A stretch of 64,000 bases of DNA from Beijerinckiaceae bacterium (GTDB lineage: Bacteria > Pseudomonadota > Alphaproteobacteria > Rhizobiales > Beijerinckiaceae). The notes below the pieces were generated by a model. It had not been told where the DNA came from, did not search any database, and saw nothing but the letters and a program-made list of their open reading frames with translations. Positions within the stretch are counted from its first letter, which is position 1, and every line of letters begins with the position of its first letter. The stretch is from assembly GCA_947456505.1 (NCBI GenBank), contig CANGTC010000001.1, positions 1 through 64,000 on the forward strand, in the 5' to 3' direction. Of the stretch, positions 45,862-55,149 are shown one piece after another. The translations under genes were made by a program, and so were the position numbers.

Positions 45862-46925
45862 TGGAAAGGCAGTTCGCAATGTCGTCTCGCCTCGCTCATT
45901 TGCTCGCCGCCATTCTGTCCCTGGCCCTACTCGCGCCCTGCGCCGCGCAAACGCCGGAGCAGTTCTACGCAGGCAAAGCGCTGAGCCTTGTCGTACCGAC
46001 CTCTCCGGGCGGCAATTTTGACCTGAACGCGCGTCTGGTCGCGCGACATATCGGGCGGTTTATCCCTGGGCAGCCCTCGGTTGTGGTGCGCAATATGCCA
46101 GGCGCCGGGGGCATGCTGCTCGCCAATCAGTTGGTGAATAGCCGCGAGCAAGATGGCCTGACCATCGCCATCATGGAGCGCGGCACGCCGCAATTGGCCT
46201 ATGAGGGCAATCCCAATGTGCGTTTCGATCCGCTCAAGTTCAACTGGATCGGATCGCTATCCTCCTACGCAAGCGACGCCTATCTGATGCTGGTCAACGA
46301 CTCCCATCCAGCCAGAAGCGTCGCTGATTTACGCAAGCCTGAGATGGTTGTGCGGCTGGGTGGGGACATGCCCGGCTCCACCAATCTTACCTTCGCCATC
46401 CTCGCCCGCGATGTTCTTAAGCTCAACGTCAAGCTCGTGCGCGGCTACCCTGGCGCGGCGCCCATGTTCATCGCCATGCAGGGCGGCGAACTTGATGGGC
46501 AGATGATTGGTCTGGGGTCGGTGCGCGGCGGGCAACCCGCGCTGTGGAATGGCAAGAAGGTGCGCCCCCTGCTGCAGGTGGGCCGCACGAGCCGCCTCGC
46601 AGAACTCTCTGATATTCCCACGGGACGCGAGCTGCTCTCAGATCCAGACGATCTTGCTTTGATGCAATTTGCGGAACTGTCCTTCTTCATCGCCTTGCCC
46701 TTTCTGGCGCCGCAGAATGTGCCTGCTGATCGCGTCGCCGCTCTGCAAAAAGCCTTTATGGATATGACGCGGGACAAGGATTTCCTTGAGGACGCCGCAC
46801 GCGCCAATTTCGAGCTGAGCCCGATCGACGGTGCGGCCGTGCGGGCCGTTATCGAGAAAATGGCGGCTACGCCGCAAGCGATCATCCGTCGCTATGTCGA
46901 TATCGTACGCCAGGGCAGCGAGTAA
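45861..46925 (+). CDS. Orphan Bug/TctC-like substrate-binding protein (FYxGK subfamily)
   Basis: TGATG stop/start overlap with the preceding gene; EQFYAGKALSLVVPTSPGGNFDLNARLVARHIGRFIPGQPSVVVRNMPGAGG. Confidence 0.87.
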   Translation: MERQFAMSSRLAHLLAAILSLALLAPCAAQTPEQFYAGKALSLVVPTSPGGNFDLNARLVARHIGRFIPGQPSVVVRNMPGAGGMLLANQLVNSREQDGLTIAIMERGTPQLAYEGNPNVRFDPLKFNWIGSLSSYASDAYLMLVNDSHPARSVADLRKPEMVVRLGGDMPGSTNLTFAILARDVLKLNVKLVRGYPGAAPMFIAMQGGELDGQMIGLGSVRGGQPALWNGKKVRPLLQVGRTSRLAELSDIPTGRELLSDPDDLALMQFAELSFFIALPFLAPQNVPADRVAALQKAFMDMTRDKDFLEDAARANFELSPIDGAAVRAVIEKMAATPQAIIRRYVDIVRQGSE

Positions 46926-46974
46926 GCCCCGCGCCACCCAACCTGTTCAACCCGTCCAGATGGAGAAATAAAAA

Positions 46975-47706
46975 ATGGCCTATACCAGCTGGAGAGGCGT
47001 GGTCGGCTGCATCAAGCCAACGCTACGCCCGGGCGGCATCGAGGAGTTGATCCGTATCTTGCCCGATGGAGTTTGCCTGCTGCCCCTGTTCCTCGACATC
47101 CGAAAAGGCACGGTGGACGAATTCAAACGGGCCATCGACCCCTACGAGCCCCTGTTGGCGCGCCTGGCAGAAGCCAAAGTGGATTTGCTGCATCCTGAGG
47201 GCGCGCCGCCCTTCATGCTGCTGGGCTACCAAGGCGAGTGTGAGGTGATCGCGCGCTGGGAAGACAAATACAACATTCCCGTCTTCACCTCCGGCAGCAA
47301 CCATGTGCGCGCCATGAGAGCGCTGGGTGTCAAGAGCTTTGTAGGCGCCACCTATTTCAATGGACCCATTAATGACGTCTTCGCCAAATATTTCGTCGAA
47401 GCGGGCTTTGACGTATTGGGGATGGAAGGGCTTGATGTGCCCTTCCAGGATGTAGGCCAGCTCTCGCCCTATGAAGTCTACGCCCACGTGAAACGCGCCT
47501 TCCTGCGCCAGCCCAAGGCCCAAGCGATCTATCTGCTGGGCTCCGGCTGGCGTGTGATGGAGATGATTGAAGAACTGGAGCAGGATTGCGGCGTGCCCGT
47601 CATACACCCGATCCCGGCGCGCGCATGGGAGATCCAGCGCAGACTGTGCATCCGCCAGCGCGTCACAGGCTATGGCCAGTTGCTCGCGGATATGCCAGTG
47701 GACTGA
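46975..47706 (+). CDS. Asp/Glu racemase superfamily protein (maleate isomerase/arylmalonate decarboxylase-like), paralog 2
   Basis: MAYTSWRGVVGCIKPTLRPGGIEELIRILPDG...LHPEGAPPFMLLG...AIYLLGSGWRVMEMIEELEQDCGVPVIHPIPARAWE...TGYGQLLA. Confidence 0.8.
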   Translation: MAYTSWRGVVGCIKPTLRPGGIEELIRILPDGVCLLPLFLDIRKGTVDEFKRAIDPYEPLLARLAEAKVDLLHPEGAPPFMLLGYQGECEVIARWEDKYNIPVFTSGSNHVRAMRALGVKSFVGATYFNGPINDVFAKYFVEAGFDVLGMEGLDVPFQDVGQLSPYEVYAHVKRAFLRQPKAQAIYLLGSGWRVMEMIEELEQDCGVPVIHPIPARAWEIQRRLCIRQRVTGYGQLLADMPVD

Positions 47707-47739
47707 AATCCGCCACGCAAACCTCTCAAGGCCATAACC

Positions 47740-48717
47740 GTGACTCACTTAACCCTGCCCATAGCCGTCACCATCGGGGACCCTCATGGCATTGGCCCGG
47801 AGATCGCCGTGAAGGCCGCTGTCGCTTTTATGAACGGCGGCCCCCGTGTGATTCTCGTCGGCGATCGTTTCATCATCGAACACTATGCACAGCGCCTTTT
47901 TCCCGATGTGCTCCTGCAGGAGACGCGCGAGGGCGGAGCGCCGGGGCCCGGCTGCATCGAATTTCTGCCGGTGGAGGCTATGCAGCCGGACCATTTCAAG
48001 CCCGGCCAGATTGACCCTGCGGCCGGCGCCGCCATGGTGGCCTATGCGGCGGCGGCGCTCGATTTCGCGCGCGCAGGCAAGGCGCATGCGGTGGTGGGGT
48101 GTCCGCATAACGAGACTGCGGTGAACCGGGCGGGCATTCCCTTCAGCGGCTATCCCGGCCTTGTGGCGCGCCTCACGAATGTGCCCGAAGATCAGGTCTT
48201 CATGATGTTGGTCGGTGGAGGCCTCCGCATTCTCCATGTCACCCTGCATGAGCGTCTGGCGGATGGGCTAGCGCGCATTACCCCGGAACTCGTGGAGGCC
48301 GCAGTGCATGCCTGCGTCGCAGCGCTCACTACTTTGGGCGTCGCTTCTCCACGCATCGGCCTCTTCGGCATCAATCCCCATGCAGGCGAAGGCGGCCTCT
48401 TTGGCGATGACGATGAGCGCGTCAATGTCCCTGCGGCGGCGCGCCTGCGCGCGGCGGGCATTGATGTGGTTGGGCCAGTGGGCGCTGACGTGATGCTGGG
48501 CGAGCGCAACTGTGACGCCTATATCGCCATGTTCCACGATCAGGGCCACATACCTGTCAAGCTGATGGCGGGTCGCCATGCGTCGGCGCTGTCAATTGGC
48601 TCGGGCGTTCTCTTCTCCAGCGTCGGCCATGGCAGCGCCTTTGATATCGCAGGCCAGGGCATCGCTGATCCGGAAGCCGTCATCCGCACCGTGCGCTTGC
48701 TGGCGGGGCATGGGTGA
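47740..48717 (+). CDS. PdxA family (PdxA2-like) NAD-dependent dehydrogenase
   Basis: GTG start; IAVTIGDPHGIGPEIAVKAAV; GINPHAGEGGLFGDDDE; MFHDQGHIPVKLM. Confidence 0.88.
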   Translation: MTHLTLPIAVTIGDPHGIGPEIAVKAAVAFMNGGPRVILVGDRFIIEHYAQRLFPDVLLQETREGGAPGPGCIEFLPVEAMQPDHFKPGQIDPAAGAAMVAYAAAALDFARAGKAHAVVGCPHNETAVNRAGIPFSGYPGLVARLTNVPEDQVFMMLVGGGLRILHVTLHERLADGLARITPELVEAAVHACVAALTTLGVASPRIGLFGINPHAGEGGLFGDDDERVNVPAAARLRAAGIDVVGPVGADVMLGERNCDAYIAMFHDQGHIPVKLMAGRHASALSIGSGVLFSSVGHGSAFDIAGQGIADPEAVIRTVRLLAGHG

Positions 48718-48991
48718 AAAACCAAGACTGTGCTCGCTATTTGCCAGCGTTTCGAACCGTCGGCGTCGGCAGCCGCAGCTTCTGGCGCAGGGGCTTGCCT
48801 TCATAAACTTTGCGGACATGCACTCTGCTCTGCAGCTCTGGAACAGGACGATTAAAGATCTGTCCCGCACCGGTCGTAAAGATCAGGAGCATGACATTGA
48901 CGTCATCCGCAGCGCCCTGCGAGGATCAGAAGGCGCCCGGGACATGCTCATGGTGAAGGGCGAACCATGATCCCCATCATCTTCAACAAAT

Positions 48992-50011
48992 TCATTTGCC
49001 ATCGAGCGCCTTCCGCACTCGCGCCACCACCGCTGGCGGCGTCGCCATGACGCTCTTGACCAGCGCAGCTACCTCCTCGCCGGTCATCGGCTCCACATCC
49101 AACTGCAGCCGCTTGGCCTCGGCTATAAGCGACGCGTCCCGCATGGTCGCATCAAACGCCTTGCGCAGCGCTGCGACACGCGCGGCCGGTACGCCCGGAG
49201 GCGCGACAAATGGACGGCCCGCCTCCAGCCTTGAGGTCAGAAGTTTGAGCGCCAGATGATCCTCGTCCGTCTTGGCCAGGCTTTCCACCAAGGGATAGGC
49301 GGTAAGATCGGGATGCGCGGGTCCGTTCCATTGAGCCAGAAGCCGTATTTTACCACGGACGATCCAGTCCGCATTCAGCGTCTTGAGACTGGACCAGGCC
49401 AGAGCGCCGAGGCCCTGAACCTCGCCAGCCTCCATGGCCTTGTGGATCTGGGCAGTGCCTTCATAGCCGCTGACGACTTTGAATCTAGTCCCCAGAATGG
49501 CGTTGGTGACCAGCGGAAAATCCGCCTGGGTGGTCCCTGACGAGGTGGCGCCGATGATCAATTCCTTCGACAACAAATCCTGTAAATTTAAAACAGGCGA
49601 GGTGTGCCATGCATAAATCACCTGCGTGTCACGATTGGTGCTGCCAATCCAGTTGAACTGGACGGGGTCGAAACGGGCGGAATCAGGCTGCAACAGTGGT
49701 GCTGTGGGAACCCCGTTTATGATTGCGGCGACGACAGTTCCATCCTTGGCTGCGGTGTTGGCGAGCGTATTGGCCGTGATGAGACTTCCCGCGCCCGGCT
49801 GATTTTGCACCACGATGGTGGGATTACCGGGAATATGACCGCCCCAATGGCGCGCGACCATGCGGGCGTTAATGTCATAGCCTGAGCCCACGCCACTGCC
49901 GACAATCAGATGGATCTGTTTGCCCCTGTAAAAGGAGGCGACGTCCTCATCTGCCCCGGGGGCGGACGAGACGCTGGCTAACAGGCCAACCAACACAAAA
50001 GCCTTACGCAT
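48992..50011 (-). CDS. Orphan Bug/TctC-like substrate-binding protein (FYxGK subfamily)
   Basis: MRKAFVLVGLLASVSSAPGADEDVASFYRGKQIHLIVGSGVGSGYDINARMVARHWGGHIPGNPTIVVQNQPGAG. Confidence 0.86.
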   Translation of the reverse strand: MRKAFVLVGLLASVSSAPGADEDVASFYRGKQIHLIVGSGVGSGYDINARMVARHWGGHIPGNPTIVVQNQPGAGSLITANTLANTAAKDGTVVAAIINGVPTAPLLQPDSARFDPVQFNWIGSTNRDTQVIYAWHTSPVLNLQDLLSKELIIGATSSGTTQADFPLVTNAILGTRFKVVSGYEGTAQIHKAMEAGEVQGLGALAWSSLKTLNADWIVRGKIRLLAQWNGPAHPDLTAYPLVESLAKTDEDHLALKLLTSRLEAGRPFVAPPGVPAARVAALRKAFDATMRDASLIAEAKRLQLDVEPMTGEEVAALVKSVMATPPAVVARVRKALDGK

Positions 50012-50061
50012 CGTATGAACCTCCCTCTTATTCTCAGCAGACCAAACTGGATCGCGCAAAA

Positions 50062-52416
50062 CTAATTCATATCGCGGTCCGCACGCGCCATCTTGATTGC
50101 ATGCCAGATAGCTTGTGGCGTCGCAGGCAAAGGCAGATCGGTAACCCCCAGCGGCCGCAAGGCGTCCAGAAGCGCATTCATGATAGCTGCAGGCGCAGGC
50201 ACCACGCCTCCCTCGCCGCCCGCTCGAACTCCCAATTCGTTGGTGGGGGACGGCAGCTCGAGTATTTCAGTCTCGAAGAAAGGCAAATCGCTCGCACGTG
50301 GCAGCGCATAATCCATCAGGGATCCCGTCAAAAGCTGCCCGTCATCGGCATAAATACAGCGTTCAAGAAGCGCCTGACCGATGCCCTGCACAATTCCACC
50401 ATGGGTCTGCCCATGAATGATCATCGGGTTCACCGACTTCCCGACATCATCCACTGCGGCATATTGCACAACTTGCGCCAGGCCCGTATCGGGGTCTATT
50501 TCCACCTCCGCCATCGCAGCGCCATAGGGGAAGCCTGCGACGCGATGAATTTCTTCAAAAGACGCCGAAAGCATTTTTTCCTCATCCAAGGCTGCGATTT
50601 CGAAAAGGGTAAGCCCCTTGTCCGTCCCATGCACAAAGCATCGACCTGCTTCATAATGAATGTCCGTCGCCGCTACTTCGAGCAGTTCCGCCGCTGCAAC
50701 CTTCGCCTTCTCTATCAATTTGACAACTGCGCCTTTGATCACAATTCCGGCCATGCGCATCGAACGACTTGAAGCGGTCCCCCCGCCAGCCGTCGCAATA
50801 TCAGTGTCGCCACTGAGAATACGCACGGACTCGACGGGAACCTCGAGCCATTGGGACACAACCTGAGCGAAGCTGGTCTCATGGCCCTGCCCGCTGGATT
50901 GGGTGCCTATGATCACATCTAGACCGCGATCCGGAAGGACATGAATAATGGCTCGTTCAAAGGGATCCCCGGTAGCAATTTCGATATAATTGGAAACACC
51001 TATCCCTCGCAGCTTCCCCTCTTTGCCAGACGCGCTTTTACGATCAAAAAACCCAGCCCAATTTCCCAAGCCAACTACAACGTCCATTGCGGAAGGAAAA
51101 TCACCGCTATCATAAATGACGCCAAATGGATTCCGGTAACGACCATCGTGAAGCCCGAGCAGATTCCGGCGCCTGATTTCGAGCCGGTCCATCTTCAGCT
51201 CAAATGCCGCCTGGTCGATCAATCTTTCAATCACATACATGGCCTCGGGCCTGCCCGCGCCCCGCAGATTGGTTATCGGCGGCAAGTTCGTGTTCACAAC
51301 GCGGACATGCGCGCAGGCCAAAGGAATCTTGTAAACGCTAGTCATCAATTCTGCAGATTTGATCGATGGCACAATTGTTACGGCATAGGCGCCCACGTTC
51401 AAAACGCTGGATTCACGCATCGCCAAAAACCTGCCCTCCGCATCGAGCGCCAGCTCGGCCTGCGCATATAAATCCCTTCCCTGATAGTCGGACAAAAATG
51501 ATTCCTGACGATCAGCTGTCCATTCAACAGGCTTTCCCACGAATTTCGAAGCCCAGGCCACAAGCGCGAATTCTGGCGAGAGAGGATTGCGGCTGCCAAA
51601 ATTTCCACCGACATCGCCGGCGATGACCCGCACCTGATCCGGCTGAACGCCCAGCACCGTCGCCAGCGCGTGCTTGTGGCGGACCGCGCCACCACCCCCT
51701 GCATGAATCGTATAATGATCGAGGACTGCATCATATTGAGCACGCACAGCACGAGGTTCAAGCGGCGCGGCGGTGACGCGCGGTATCAATGTGTCAAGAC
51801 GAACCCGATGTGGCGCGGCTGAGAAGACAGCTTCGACTGCGGAGATATCGCCGATGGTGGAATCCAAAATCACATTTGTGTTGCGTTCGCTCCAAGCGGG
51901 AGGAGCGTCGGGCGCACAAGCGCGAAGTCCGTCAGTCACTGCAGGCAATAGCTCGAATTCGAAATGCACCTGTTCCGCAGCATCGCGAGCCTGAAAAGCG
52001 GTCTGCGCCACTACGACGGCAATGACCTCCCCAATAAAGCGGACTTCGGGGCCCGCAAGTGGAAAATGCGGAACGACGAATGGCCCGGAACCGTCCGCAT
52101 TGAACATCTCCACATCCATTCCCCCCGTCGGCATTGGCCGATGGGGAAGCGCCTTCAGGCCGACTGCGTGGCACGCCGTCAGAATCGCCAACACGCCCGG
52201 CAGACGCGTCGCAGCTTCATCATTGACCCGGACGATGCGCGCATGAGCATGCGGTGAGCGAATCATGACAGCGCTGACCACGCCGGGCGCTCTAATATCA
52301 TCGGTGAAGCACCCAAGCCCCCTAATAAACCGCCCATCCTCGCGGCGCAGCACAGACGCACCAATTCCCGTCGCCACTCGACCAGGGGCGCTAATAGCCA
52401 ATTCGCCTTTTTTCAT
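50062..52416 (-). CDS. Xanthine dehydrogenase family molybdopterin-binding (large) subunit
   Basis: GIGASVLRREDGRFIRGLGCFTDD; RSPHAHARI; GDVGGNFGSRNP; LRGAGRPEAMYVIERLID; GTQSSGQGHETSFAQVV; AGGEGGVVPAPAAIMNALLDAL. Confidence 0.92.
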   Translation of the reverse strand: MKKGELAISAPGRVATGIGASVLRREDGRFIRGLGCFTDDIRAPGVVSAVMIRSPHAHARIVRVNDEAATRLPGVLAILTACHAVGLKALPHRPMPTGGMDVEMFNADGSGPFVVPHFPLAGPEVRFIGEVIAVVVAQTAFQARDAAEQVHFEFELLPAVTDGLRACAPDAPPAWSERNTNVILDSTIGDISAVEAVFSAAPHRVRLDTLIPRVTAAPLEPRAVRAQYDAVLDHYTIHAGGGGAVRHKHALATVLGVQPDQVRVIAGDVGGNFGSRNPLSPEFALVAWASKFVGKPVEWTADRQESFLSDYQGRDLYAQAELALDAEGRFLAMRESSVLNVGAYAVTIVPSIKSAELMTSVYKIPLACAHVRVVNTNLPPITNLRGAGRPEAMYVIERLIDQAAFELKMDRLEIRRRNLLGLHDGRYRNPFGVIYDSGDFPSAMDVVVGLGNWAGFFDRKSASGKEGKLRGIGVSNYIEIATGDPFERAIIHVLPDRGLDVIIGTQSSGQGHETSFAQVVSQWLEVPVESVRILSGDTDIATAGGGTASSRSMRMAGIVIKGAVVKLIEKAKVAAAELLEVAATDIHYEAGRCFVHGTDKGLTLFEIAALDEEKMLSASFEEIHRVAGFPYGAAMAEVEIDPDTGLAQVVQYAAVDDVGKSVNPMIIHGQTHGGIVQGIGQALLERCIYADDGQLLTGSLMDYALPRASDLPFFETEILELPSPTNELGVRAGGEGGVVPAPAAIMNALLDALRPLGVTDLPLPATPQAIWHAIKMARADRDMN

Positions 52417-52419
52417 GTT

Positions 52420-53439
52420 TTAATTTTCCTTGACGGGAATACGGAAGAGCTCAGTCACCTGCTCCTGCGTCAAAGGCGACTGAAGAAATTTAAAAGCCCG
52501 CGCATCCTCGATATTCTCGTCAAGTCCATGGAGCCGCTCCGTCTGCAAACTTTCACGAGAAATAAAGTCTTTCATCATACTATTCACCGCCGTCTCTGAG
52601 AGGCCGGAAAAAGCCATGTAACGGTGCTTTGCTTCTGGACTGGCGTACATCCAATCGAGGGTTTCGCGATAGGCGACAAGATAGTTTTTGATCAGCTCAG
52701 GCTTTTCCAGATAGGATTTCGCATTCGCGACCTGAACGCGCATCGTCATGTTTCTGAGTCGTGGCGCATCGCTCGCGCGGGCGATCATCCGCACCTCGCC
52801 CTTACTGATCTGATCAAGTAAAAATGGGGCGGTGGCCCAACCAATATCAACCTGGCCTGACATAACCTGCGTGAGGGTGGCAGGCACGTCCCCAGTCGCT
52901 ATGCCTTTCGCAGATGTTCCAGCCAGGCTGATCAATGACAAAGCAGCGATCTGCGTGGAAGATCCGACCGTCGCGAAAGCCACTGTCTTGCCGTTGGTGT
53001 CTTTCATGGAACGCACAGGCGAAGCGGCGGGGACATAGAAGAAGGTTTCTTCGAAACCGGTTGAGCTGGAGGCTATGACCCGAATGGGTGCGCCCTTCTG
53101 GTAAGCGCCCATTACGCTGAGCGTCCCAAGGCTTATGCCGACATCTACCTGTCCGGACACAACGAGTTGGATTGTTTCGCCCGTGCCCTGACTGTAGATG
53201 ATGTCAAGATCAACCCCATGCTTTCGGAATATTCCTTGAGCTTTGCCTAGTTCCGGTACGGCTGTCTCCCAGTTACCCCGCTGCGCCGCAACCAACCTGA
53301 GTTGCTCAGCATAGACCGGTTGGGCGGCAATCAAACCAAGCAGGGTCAATGTCGTTAATCGACCCTTTGTAAAGCGCAGCAGTCGCTGAATCTGCCCACA
53401 AAGATGTGACAAGCAGCCAGCATATGGTCTTGAATCCAT
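52420..53439 (-). CDS. ABC-type NMT1/SsuA-like substrate-binding protein (orphan)
   Basis: Start MDSRPYAG or upstream at 53478; EQLRLVAAQRGNWETAVPELGKAQGIFRKHGVDLDIIYSQGTGETIQLVVSGQVDVGISLGT; no ABC permease or ATPase next to it. Confidence 0.85.
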   Translation of the reverse strand: MDSRPYAGCLSHLCGQIQRLLRFTKGRLTTLTLLGLIAAQPVYAEQLRLVAAQRGNWETAVPELGKAQGIFRKHGVDLDIIYSQGTGETIQLVVSGQVDVGISLGTLSVMGAYQKGAPIRVIASSSTGFEETFFYVPAASPVRSMKDTNGKTVAFATVGSSTQIAALSLISLAGTSAKGIATGDVPATLTQVMSGQVDIGWATAPFLLDQISKGEVRMIARASDAPRLRNMTMRVQVANAKSYLEKPELIKNYLVAYRETLDWMYASPEAKHRYMAFSGLSETAVNSMMKDFISRESLQTERLHGLDENIEDARAFKFLQSPLTQEQVTELFRIPVKEN

Positions 53440-53519
53440 CTTGCCCCCCAACAGTGATCTTCTTTTAATCGGCTGCAAAAGATCGACAATGGTCGCAATC
53501 TGATGCCTCCATCGAGTGA

Positions 53520-53936
53520 TTATGCCTTACATGGTCTGAACTTCGGTATGGAGACCTCAGCATCATAGTCGTCGAACACCACTTGAACCGGCATTTCGCA
53601 ACGTACCTGATCGGACGAGATCCCCAGAATATTCGTCAGCAGGCGCGGGCCTTCATCAAGTTCCACCAACGCCACCACATAGGGGACGTCTTCTGCGAAC
53701 GCTGGGCGATAAACCCGATGAAATGTGACAAAGCTGAAAACCTTCCCTCGACCTGAGACATTCTTGAATTCAAAATTCATCGACAGGCAATGTGGGCATG
53801 TTCGCGAGGGCGGAAACCAGAATTTCTCGCATTCATCACAGCGTGGCAATGCAAGACGATGCTCTTTCGCCGCCTGCCAATAAGGCACAGATTCCGGCGC
53901 GGGACGAGGTTTGGGTTTTAAGGGTTTCATAGTCAT
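53520..53936 (-). CDS. Zn-ribbon/OB-fold (DUF35) acyl-CoA-binding-type protein
   Basis: YWQAAKEHRLALPRCDECEKFWFPPSRTCPHCLSMNFEFKNVSGRGKVFSFVTFHRVYRPAFAEDVPYVVALVELDEG; TAATG overlap with the thiolase gene. Confidence 0.9.
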   Translation of the reverse strand: MTMKPLKPKPRPAPESVPYWQAAKEHRLALPRCDECEKFWFPPSRTCPHCLSMNFEFKNVSGRGKVFSFVTFHRVYRPAFAEDVPYVVALVELDEGPRLLTNILGISSDQVRCEMPVQVVFDDYDAEVSIPKFRPCKA

Positions 53937-55141
53937 TACGCGCGCCCCAGAATTAGAGTGGAATGACAAACCTGATTGCCGCCATGGCCGGATATGAGGG
54001 CGATCTCAGCATCTTTCACCTGACGATGCACAGGGTAGGTATGTCGCATTTGGCGAACCCCCTCCACAATCTGCAGCATGCCCTCGCAATGAGATTCAGA
54101 AAGCTGACCGCCCGAAGTGTTGCAGGGTAGCGCGCCCCCAAGGCGCAGCGCGCCGGAGGCGACAAAGGGACCCCCCTCGCCCTTCTTGCAGAAACCGTAA
54201 TCTTCAAGCTGGGTGAGCACCATATAGGTGAAGCAATCGTATATCTGTGCGGTATCCACATCCTGTGGCCCCAGGCCCGCCATGCGATATGCGGCTTCGC
54301 CCGCCTGTTTGGCGGCGGTCACAACCATATTGTCGTCGGCGAACCAACCGCGCGTGTTATTGTGGAGGCCGAAACCCTTGATGAGAACCGGCGGCTGATT
54401 CAAGTCCTTTGCGCGCCCCGCGCTTGTGACGATGACAGCGCCTGCCGCATCTGACCTCAAGCTACAATCATAGATGCCAAAAGGCGCGACGATGAGGCGG
54501 CCAGCATGATAATCTTCGATGGTCAGGGGCTTCTTCATCTGCGCCTGAGGATTACGCAGCGCATGTTCACGAAAGGCGACAGCGATCTCGCCGAAATGAT
54601 CCCGTGTGGTGCCATAAAGATGCATGTGACGCGTGGCGCCAAAGGCATGCGCAGCGGTAGCGCCAAAATAGCCATACTCCGGGCCGAATTCACTCGCCAG
54701 CATGGATTCGGGTCGCGTTTCATTGCGCACCCGAACCTCCTCATTCGCGTGGGTGCGCGACCAGGTGTCACGGGCGAACCCACAGACGATTGTTCTGGCA
54801 AGCCCAAAGCGAATAGCCATAACAGCCAATGCAACCGACATGATCTGGCTGGCGCCGCCATTGGTCAGGGTTGTGGAAAAGCTTGCGTTGACGCCAAGTC
54901 TCTCAGCCACCAACTGATGATAAGAGTAGGAATCATCTGGTCCGCGGCATAGCACGCCATCGATATCGGAGGCCCTAAGGCCCGCGTCCTCCAGCGCGTT
55001 GCGAACGGCCTCCACCATCAGATCAAGCGCGGACGTGCCTACAACCTTTCCAAGGCGGCTCGTCGCTGCGCCGACAATGGCGCAGGTATCTCGCAATTCG
55101 CGTGAGGGCTCGATCATTTGACTTTGCGAAAAGGTATTCAT
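53936..55141 (-). CDS. Thiolase family protein (SCP-2/acetyl-CoA acetyltransferase type)
   Basis: CAIVGAATSRLGKVVGTSALDLMVEAVRNALEDAGLRASDIDGVLC; PCNTSGGQLSESHCEGMLQIVEGVRQMR; SGHGGNQVCHSTLILGR. Confidence 0.9.
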   Translation of the reverse strand: MNTFSQSQMIEPSRELRDTCAIVGAATSRLGKVVGTSALDLMVEAVRNALEDAGLRASDIDGVLCRGPDDSYSYHQLVAERLGVNASFSTTLTNGGASQIMSVALAVMAIRFGLARTIVCGFARDTWSRTHANEEVRVRNETRPESMLASEFGPEYGYFGATAAHAFGATRHMHLYGTTRDHFGEIAVAFREHALRNPQAQMKKPLTIEDYHAGRLIVAPFGIYDCSLRSDAAGAVIVTSAGRAKDLNQPPVLIKGFGLHNNTRGWFADDNMVVTAAKQAGEAAYRMAGLGPQDVDTAQIYDCFTYMVLTQLEDYGFCKKGEGGPFVASGALRLGGALPCNTSGGQLSESHCEGMLQIVEGVRQMRHTYPVHRQVKDAEIALISGHGGNQVCHSTLILGRA

Positions 55142-55149
55142 TTCAGTCC

